Shown here: one piece after another, positions 6,861 through 12,069 of the stretch
How positions within the stretch are numbered: the first letter of the stretch is position 1
How the letters are laid out: each line of letters begins with the position of its first letter
From: Desulfobacteraceae bacterium
GTDB lineage: Bacteria; Desulfobacterota; Desulfobacteria; Desulfobacterales; Desulfosalsimonadaceae
Assembly (NCBI GenBank): GCA_021162325.1
Contig: JAGGYV010000065.1
Span: forward strand, 1-12,069
Length of the DNA stretch: 12,069 nucleotides
Direction: 5' to 3'
Translations under genes and position numbers: made by a program
Notes under the pieces: model-generated
The model's database searches: none
Told to the model about the DNA's origin: nothing
The model's input: the letters and a program-made list of their open reading frames with translations, nothing else

Positions 6861-7712
6861 ATCCTACTGTTAACGTTTGCGCTCGTCCCGTTATCCCTGT
6901 TTATCGGAATTGCCGCCAGCGCCATCGGTTTTACTGCCTGGCCGCTAATTGTACCGATTTTATTCATTCTTTGTGGATTTGATCTGTACCTGACCTTGTT
7001 TTCCAGTCTGCTGGTAGACTGCGGGAATGCCCTGGTCATGACGCTGATTGCCGCAAAGCATCGCCAGATCGATTTCCGGCAAGGGTTTTTGCTGGCTGTT
7101 TTTGCCCTTGTTTGGATTGTCGGGGGCATTGTGCTTGGAAAAGCATTTATTCCGGGAAATCAAGATTTTTTCAAAGGCTCCGCAGGTATTATTACAATTA
7201 TTATCGGGATTTCATTTGTCCTCAAAGGCGTAAAAGGTAAAATCACCGGGGACAATCCTGGAACGGTAAAAGAAGACAGCCGTCCGGATGCATTGAATAA
7301 AACAGATGATGGGGGACGCCGACATTTCCTGATTTACGTCGGCGTGGCGCTCATGGCATTCCATATTGGATTTTTTGGCATCGGGGGCGGCATGGGATAT
7401 GCCATTTCCCTGATGCTGTTTTTATCCTACCCGATTTTAAAAGCCACCGGCACGGCCATGTTGATGACATTCTGTTCCACTTTGTTTGCCGCCGGTGGTA
7501 TGTTTTTACAGATCCCGGACACCGCTTTCCCGGACTCGGATGCGCAGTTGTTGATTTCTATGATGGTCGGATTGTCCATGATCGGAACCGCCGTGGGCGC
7601 TAAAATTGCGTATTCGCTGACCGAACGCCAGATTAATTTTTTAATTGGCGGGGTGGTGATTTTTGCCGGTTTGCTGGCAACCATACAAAAATGGCTGTTG
7701 CAATTTATTTAG
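6861..7712 (+). CDS. TauE/SafE (TSUP) family membrane transporter, non-canonical start
   Basis: A membrane protein of about 283 residues of the TSUP family (DUF81), whose members export or import sulfite, sulfoacetate, taurine-derived or other organosulfur anions. The second half carries the family signature GFFGIGGGMGYAISLML followed by LKATGTAMLMT. The first half has the matching GIAASAIGFTAWPLIVPIL segment and FSSLLVDCGNALVMT. About eight helices are expected, with a central charged loop (KEDSRPDALNKTDDGGRR). The frame is open from just after a TGA at 6846-6848, but has no ATG, GTG or TTG until TTG at 6996, which would delete the first helix. AAGGAAAG at 6849-6856 is well spaced for an ATC at 6861; CTG at 6867 is the other candidate. 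An ATG at 6843 in frame is immediately followed by the TGA, so a nonsense mutation at codon 2 is also possible. The start is therefore provisional; family assignment is strong, substrate unknown. Confidence 0.78.
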   Translation: MLLLTFALVPLSLFIGIAASAIGFTAWPLIVPILFILCGFDLYLTLFSSLLVDCGNALVMTLIAAKHRQIDFRQGFLLAVFALVWIVGGIVLGKAFIPGNQDFFKGSAGIITIIIGISFVLKGVKGKITGDNPGTVKEDSRPDALNKTDDGGRRHFLIYVGVALMAFHIGFFGIGGGMGYAISLMLFLSYPILKATGTAMLMTFCSTLFAAGGMFLQIPDTAFPDSDAQLLISMMVGLSMIGTAVGAKIAYSLTERQINFLIGGVVIFAGLLATIQKWLLQFI

Positions 7713-7797
7713 TCTTTCCAATACTTTTTTCAGGCGCATCTTGCAAAATACGATATATCTGCTACCGCCCCCAGTCAATCAGGATCATGCAACGCGT

Positions 7798-7828
7798 ATA
7801 TTTTTTAAAAATTTATTTTTAAAAATAT
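7798..7828. repeat. A/T-only inverted repeat
   Basis: ATATTTTTTAAAAA (7798-7811) and TTTTTAAAAATAT (7816-7828) are complementary apart from one extra T, and each arm is itself nearly palindromic. It begins 85 bases after the TSUP stop. It could be a weak terminator, a bent or easily melted segment, or a binding site for a nucleoid protein. Confidence 0.4.
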
Positions 7829-7992
7829 CAGTTGGTTAGTTAAAGAATCATGGCCTGAAAATTCGCCGGTGGATTTGGGATGATATATTTTATTTGACAT
7901 TTTATGTTTTGGATTTTAGTCTGCCTTATTTTTTAAAGAGCATAATCTCAAAATGTTACTTTTTAGCCCATATATGCTTTAATATGAAAGGC

Positions 7993-8021
7993 TTGAAAAT
8001 TGTTTTTTGATAATTTTAAAT
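7993..8021 (+). promoter_or_regulatory. Candidate promoter for the respiratory operon
   Basis: TTGAAA (7993-7998) lies 17 bases before TTAAAT (8016-8021), giving a start about 90 bases before the iron-sulfur gene. A perfect -35 hexamer TTGACA also occurs at 7894-7899, but its best-spaced -10 is the poor TAGTCT at 7917-7922. In such AT-rich DNA either could be fortuitous. Confidence 0.3.
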
Positions 8022-8112
8022 AAAATTTTATCCCGGTAAGGTTAATGCGCCCCTTAATAATAAAAAGCGTTTATTTTCCCGGCTGCATGTAAATAATTTT
8101 TGGAGGAAAGAT

Positions 8113-9027
8113 ATGGAAATCCGAAGAAGAGACTTTTTTAAGCTATCAGGCGCAATGGTAGCGACAACATTAATTAAGGAAGACAAGACAGCCGAAGCTG
8201 CGCATGCACCGGAGGTTTCCGAAGATGCTTATGGCTGTCTGATAGATACAACATTGTGCATCGGATGCCGAAAATGCGAGGAAGCCTGTAATGAACGGCA
8301 TAAGCTGGCAAAACCGGAAGAATCCTATGACGAGATGGTGGTTCTTGAAAAAGAACGGCGGCCGGATGAGACCTCTTATACGGTGGTGAACAAATATTAT
8401 CCCAAGAATGTCGGTACGCTTACGTGGCAAGAACGACCAACATTCGTCAAGTTTCAGTGCATGCACTGTTTTGATCCGGCCTGTGTGTCGGCCTGCATTG
8501 TCGGTGCATTAACAAAATCGCCGGATGGCCCGGTCTCTTATGATGTGGCCAAGTGCATCGGGTGTCGTTACTGCATGGTGGCCTGCCCGTTTCAGATCCC
8601 GGCGTATGAATATCACAAAGCCCTGACCCCGGAAGTCCGAAAATGCACTTTCTGCTTTGAATATGTTAAAGACGGGGGACTTCCCGCCTGTGCCCAGGTC
8701 TGCCCGAGAGAAGCCATCAAGTTTGGGAAAAGAAAAGATCTTTTACAACTGGCAAAATCGAAAATAAAAAATTATCCCGGCAAGTATGTGGATCATGTTT
8801 ATGGAGAACATGAAGTAGGGGGGACCTCCTGGATGTATATTGCTTCAGAGCCGTTTGAAGAAATTGGCTTTCCAAAACTCGGAACGGATGCGCCGGCGAG
8901 GTTAACCGAGTCAATCCAGCACGCGATATTCAACCATTTTGCAGCGCCCATCGGTTTATTTGTAACGCTTGCCGGAGTTATGGGATTCAGCAATTTTTAT
9001 AAAAACGGCAAAGAAACGAAAGATTGA
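8113..9027 (+). CDS. Tat-exported four-cluster iron-sulfur protein (HybA/HmcB-like)
   Basis: A 304-residue periplasmic electron-transfer subunit of respiratory membrane complexes. The N-terminus has a twin-arginine motif (RRRDFFKLSG, residues 4-13) and a short hydrophobic stretch, so it is exported folded. Cysteine groups for four [4Fe-4S] clusters are C49/C52/C55/C59, C116/C119/C124/C128, C148/C151/C154/C158 and C178/C181/C193/C197, with an additional C42. A C-terminal hydrophobic helix (about 276-295, FAAPIGLFVTLAGVMG) should anchor it in the membrane, as in HybA and HmcB. GGAGG at 8102-8106 fixes the ATG at 8113. The next gene, 82 bases on, begins with a HybB/HmcC-type membrane domain, the standard partner. 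It should carry electrons between quinone at the membrane subunit and the periplasmic hemes. Length and cluster pattern are normal for the family. Confidence 0.92.
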   Translation: MEIRRRDFFKLSGAMVATTLIKEDKTAEAAHAPEVSEDAYGCLIDTTLCIGCRKCEEACNERHKLAKPEESYDEMVVLEKERRPDETSYTVVNKYYPKNVGTLTWQERPTFVKFQCMHCFDPACVSACIVGALTKSPDGPVSYDVAKCIGCRYCMVACPFQIPAYEYHKALTPEVRKCTFCFEYVKDGGLPACAQVCPREAIKFGKRKDLLQLAKSKIKNYPGKYVDHVYGEHEVGGTSWMYIASEPFEEIGFPKLGTDAPARLTESIQHAIFNHFAAPIGLFVTLAGVMGFSNFYKNGKETKD

Positions 9028-9109
9028 TTTATCCTTATAAGTTAATGATTCAAAATAAGATATGACTCAAAAATTGTTTAATCTATGATTTGCGAAAGGA
9101 TATATTTTT

Positions 9110-12069
9110 ATGAGTGCACATGAAAAAGCCGCTCCTGTTAAAGAAAAATTTTTAACCCCGGGAGTTATGGTTATGTTAGTTCTCATGGCAATTGGGTTTG
9201 CTTTTATTGCCGTGCGTTTGATATTCGGTCTTGGCAAGGTCACTAATCTTAACAATCAATACCCCTGGGGGTTATGGATCGCGATTGATGTTGCATCCGG
9301 CGTCGCACTGGCAGCTGGTGGGTTTACCACGGGCCTGATTGCGTATGTGTTTAACCGGGAGCAGTATCATGCGGTTATTCGTCCCGCCCTTTTGACGGCG
9401 ATGCTGGGGTATACATTTGTGGGCATCGGCGTAACCCTGGATATCGGCCGGTATTGGAATATTATCAGTCCGATTTTTAACCATAACGGGAACTCTGTTC
9501 TTTTTGAAGTCGGCATTTGCGTGATGTGTTATGTTACGGTTCTTTATATAGAATTCCTGCCAATTGTGATTGAACGGTTCAAGGGACAGGTAAACCTTCC
9601 CGGGATTCTGTCAAAGCTTAACAAGGGAGTGGAATCCATTCTTTCTCTGGCTGATAAGGTGCTTGGCAAGGTAATGTTTATTTTTATTATTCTGGGGATT
9701 GTTCTTTCCTGTCTGCATCAGTCCAGTCTGGGTACATTAATGCTTATCGCGCCGTCCAAGATTCATCCCCTCTGGTATACACCTATTATGCCTTTTTTAT
9801 TTTTGCTTTCCGCGTTTGCGGTGGGATATCCCATGGTGACATTTGAATCCATTATTGTTTCTATGTCGTTCCGCCGAAAACCGGAGATGGAAGTGCTGAC
9901 CCCCCTTGCCAGAATTATGCCTGTTTTGATGGGAACCTATCTGGCATTTAAACTGGGCGATATGTTTGTTCGGGGAACGTATGTTTATCTGCTGGATGGG
10001 ACGTATCAGACCAATGCGTTTATTATAGAGGTTGTGTTTGGGGTGTTTCTTCCTTTTTTTATGTTGTTGTTTTCAAAGGTCAGAGAATCTCCCGTATGGC
10101 TCTTTTGGGCATCCAGCCTTTTTGTGGCAGGCGTTTTGATGAACCGGATCAATGTTTTTCTGGTGGCATATACACCACCGTATATAATTGAATCGTATTT
10201 CCCGGCAGTGGGTGAGTTTTTTCTTACCATCGGTCTGGTCGCCACGTTGATGTTTTTATATCGGGTGGCGGTTCACATCTTTCCCGTGCTGGGCGCACAT
10301 CCTGCCAGGATGACGACCCGTGTGGCCGGGGGTGTTTTGATTTTTTTATTTCTTTTTCAGGCAATGGGAATGGTCTTTCATTCTACAGCCGATGCTGAAA
10401 CATTAAAAACCAAGCCGCTTCCGGCGATTGAAACAAGCTCGCCATCCATCGCGGATGCGCCCAAAATGTTTATGTTAGACAGCCCTGTTGTTAATGACTA
10501 TACGGATCAATATGTACCGGTCCGTTTTATGCACAGCAAGCATGCCAATGTACTCAAAGACTGCACGGTTTGTCATCATAGAATATCTGTTAAGGATGAA
10601 AAGGGAGAAAACGGGCAGCTGGTTGATCGGAAAGGGCAAGAGATCACCATGGAGGAATTGACACAAATGGGGAAAACCCCGACAAAGTGTTCTGCCTGCC
10701 ATATCAAGCCGTTTGAATCTGATCATCTGGATGTCCCCGGGCTGAAAGGCGCGTATCACCAACTCTGTATTGATTGCCACCGTCAGGCGCCTCAGGTATC
10801 CCACAGAAGGGGACCGGTTAAATACAGTGCCATGGTGGGAGGAGTCAATGCCCGTTCAATGGTTAGCCAGGCACCTACGGATTGCCTTGGCTGTCATGCC
10901 CAAAAAGTGCCGGATCACAGTAAACTGGTTAAGTTGCCGGATGATGTCGGGCCGATAGAGGTTACCAAAGAGTGTTTGCGCTGCCATGAAGATGTCGGGC
11001 ATCAAATTCTTAAAACATCTCACTGGAACTGGCAGGGGCCGTCTCCTTATTCAGTGGGAAATGAAGACCGGATTGATCTGGGGAAACGGAGCAATACATT
11101 TAATAATTTTTGCGTTAATATAAACGGCAACTGGCCGGATTGTACCGGATGTCATATTGGCTATGGATGGGAGGATGAAACGTTTGATTTTACGGATATG
11201 ACGAGAATTGATTGTCTTGTGTGTCATGACCGTACCCCGTGGCATGAGTTCGTGACCACTGAAGCAGGCTGGCCCAGGGACGGCCTGGATTTGAAACTGT
11301 CTGCGGAGAGTGTGGGCAGGCCCGAACGGGAGAACTGCGGTTCCTGTCATTTCTTTGGCGGGCACGGCGGTGCGGTAAAACACGGCGCCCTGACCCCTCT
11401 TGTTGGGGAAATGTCTTATCCGGAAAAATCCCTTGATGTCCACATGGGCGGTGAACTGGACTTTAAATGTCAGGACTGCCATAAAACCCGAAATCACAAA
11501 ATAGCCGGCAGAAGTATCTCCGTGCCTGTCTCAGAAGGAAATATTACCTGCACGTACTGTCATACAGACAACCCTCATATTGACAGTTCTCTTTTGTCGC
11601 ATCATTTAAATAAACATTCAAAACATGTCGCCTGTCAGACATGCCATGCACCGGTCTATTCCAAAAAGAAAGCCACGGAAATAAGCTGGGACTGGTCTGT
11701 GTTAAATGCGGAAAATGCCAATCACGGCGGCCACAGGGTCAAAAAACAGGCCGGCCAGCCCACCTATCTCTGGTATAACGGCACGTCTAAACATTATGTT
11801 TTGGGCGACCCCATCAATGAAAATGGTGTTACCGACATCGCCGTACCTGTGGGGAGCATAAAGGATGCTTCTGCAAAAATATATCCGTTTAAACCCCATG
11901 AAGGAAAACAGGTATTTGATACGGTGAATCGATATTTGTTGACATTCCAGCTCTGGAGCGGCCTTGCCCAGCATTTGGACTGGGATCGGGCGATAAAACA
12001 CGCTTCACAGTATTCCGGTCTTGAATTTAGTGGTGAATACGGGTTTGAAGAGACCATCATGTACCAGAC
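9110..12069 (+). CDS. Fusion of HybB/HmcC-like quinone-reactive membrane domain, tetraheme c3-like and OTR-like octaheme cytochrome (3' partial)
   Basis: One uninterrupted frame of 986 codons that continues past the window. Residues 1-400 are a whole HybB/HmcC (NrfD superfamily) subunit with ten helices, including PWGLW (52-56), LHQSSLG (202-208) and MNRINVF (344-350). An extra helix (about 405-424) then leads to the periplasm. Residues 470-600 hold four heme sites resembling class III cytochrome c: C485TVCH, C527SACH, C553IDCH and C592LGCH. From about 615 the chain matches octaheme tetrathionate reductase-like cytochromes, with SHWNWQGPSPYS, NNFCVNINGNWPDCTGCH, GYGW and FDFTDMTRIDCLVCH. CXXCH cysteines there start at 622, 678, 702, 743, 787, 814 and 842; an eighth is expected downstream. 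AAAGGA at 9095-9100 supports the ATG. The inferred role is electron flow between the quinone pool and a periplasmic oxyanion or nitrogen-compound reductase. Domain order is seen directly; function and substrate are inference. A mis-sequenced gene boundary near 10310 is the main alternative. Confidence 0.88.
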   Translation, partial: MSAHEKAAPVKEKFLTPGVMVMLVLMAIGFAFIAVRLIFGLGKVTNLNNQYPWGLWIAIDVASGVALAAGGFTTGLIAYVFNREQYHAVIRPALLTAMLGYTFVGIGVTLDIGRYWNIISPIFNHNGNSVLFEVGICVMCYVTVLYIEFLPIVIERFKGQVNLPGILSKLNKGVESILSLADKVLGKVMFIFIILGIVLSCLHQSSLGTLMLIAPSKIHPLWYTPIMPFLFLLSAFAVGYPMVTFESIIVSMSFRRKPEMEVLTPLARIMPVLMGTYLAFKLGDMFVRGTYVYLLDGTYQTNAFIIEVVFGVFLPFFMLLFSKVRESPVWLFWASSLFVAGVLMNRINVFLVAYTPPYIIESYFPAVGEFFLTIGLVATLMFLYRVAVHIFPVLGAHPARMTTRVAGGVLIFLFLFQAMGMVFHSTADAETLKTKPLPAIETSSPSIADAPKMFMLDSPVVNDYTDQYVPVRFMHSKHANVLKDCTVCHHRISVKDEKGENGQLVDRKGQEITMEELTQMGKTPTKCSACHIKPFESDHLDVPGLKGAYHQLCIDCHRQAPQVSHRRGPVKYSAMVGGVNARSMVSQAPTDCLGCHAQKVPDHSKLVKLPDDVGPIEVTKECLRCHEDVGHQILKTSHWNWQGPSPYSVGNEDRIDLGKRSNTFNNFCVNINGNWPDCTGCHIGYGWEDETFDFTDMTRIDCLVCHDRTPWHEFVTTEAGWPRDGLDLKLSAESVGRPERENCGSCHFFGGHGGAVKHGALTPLVGEMSYPEKSLDVHMGGELDFKCQDCHKTRNHKIAGRSISVPVSEGNITCTYCHTDNPHIDSSLLSHHLNKHSKHVACQTCHAPVYSKKKATEISWDWSVLNAENANHGGHRVKKQAGQPTYLWYNGTSKHYVLGDPINENGVTDIAVPVGSIKDASAKIYPFKPHEGKQVFDTVNRYLLTFQLWSGLAQHLDWDRAIKHASQYSGLEFSGEYGFEETIMYQ

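Larger units (their letters stand above)
7713..8112. other. AT-rich intergenic region before the respiratory operon
   Basis: Four hundred bases without a supported gene on either strand. It is markedly richer in A and T than the flanking coding DNA. It contains an A/T-only palindromic cluster (7798-7828) that could serve as a weak end of the TSUP transcript, and two promoter candidates (7894-7922 and 7993-8021). I found no clear FNR-type or other regulator site. Confidence 0.55.

Noticed and set aside
6764..6982. 72-residue + strand ORF overlapping the TSUP leader
   Set aside because: It starts inside the REP-like repeat, and from about 6861 it is out of frame with clear TSUP coding sequence.
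7851..7866. Sigma-54-like promoter TGGCCTGAAAATTCGC
   Set aside because: The -24 element is fair, but the -12 element reads TTCG instead of TTGC, losing the essential GC position, and no sigma-54 activator is encoded nearby.
11051..11497. 148-residue minus-strand open frame
   Set aside because: It is antisense to the OTR-like heme region, whose CXXCH motifs and conserved tryptophan and histidine signatures show the plus strand is coding.
10310..12069. Separate cytochrome gene starting at the internal ATG 10310
   Set aside because: The reading frame is continuous with the HybB-like domain, and the only purine stretch (AGG) abuts the ATG with no usable spacing. Kept as an alternative in the findings but not called as a gene.
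1..12069. CRISPR array, tRNA, rRNA, integrase or transposase genes
   Set aside because: No regularly spaced direct repeats with unique spacers, no tRNA-like cloverleaf or rRNA sequence, and no recombinase motifs were recognised on either strand.

Overview
The window looks like chromosomal DNA of an anaerobic, respiring deltaproteobacterium-type organism, most likely a sulfate reducer of the Desulfobacterota. The reasons are a twin-arginine iron-sulfur protein followed by a HybB/HmcC-type membrane subunit carrying many c-type hemes, receiver-rich phosphorelay genes, and REP-like repeats. The genus cannot be fixed from the sequence. Every supported gene lies on the + strand; the long minus-strand ORFs are shadows.

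Layout. (1) 1-177: a repeat-rich leader with a heptamer tandem repeat, a REP-like hairpin and a 16-bp tandem repeat. (2) 178-2328: a three-gene phosphorelay operon, consisting of a receiver-histidine kinase with no sensor domain and two receiver-only response regulators. (3) 2329-2545: an intergenic region with a promoter candidate and a 9-bp dyad. (4) 2546-6121: two different CPA2-type cation/H+ antiporter-like membrane proteins, joined by an ATGA overlap, followed 52 bp later by a short, divergent acyl-CoA dehydrogenase-like protein. (5) 6122-6860: a repeat-bearing gap without convincing genes. (6) 6861-7712: a TauE/SafE (TSUP) transporter whose reading frame has no ATG/GTG/TTG before its first membrane helix. 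(7) 7713-8112: an AT-rich promoter region. (8) 8113-12069: a respiratory operon that runs off the window.

The respiratory operon is the main attraction. A Tat-exported protein with four [4Fe-4S] clusters (HybA/HmcB type) is followed by one reading frame that starts at 9110 and is still open at 12069, at least 986 codons. It encodes a complete ten-helix HybB/HmcC-like quinol-interacting membrane domain, an eleventh helix, a four-heme cytochrome c3-like segment, and an octaheme tetrathionate reductase (OTR)-like cytochrome with seven CXXCH sites so far. Normally these parts are separate polypeptides. Here, quinol oxidation (or reduction), heme wiring and the periplasmic reductase appear to be fused in a single chain. 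The substrate is not determined; OTR enzymes act on tetrathionate, nitrite and hydroxylamine in vitro, and the TSUP gene just upstream is compatible with a sulfur-oxyanion theme.
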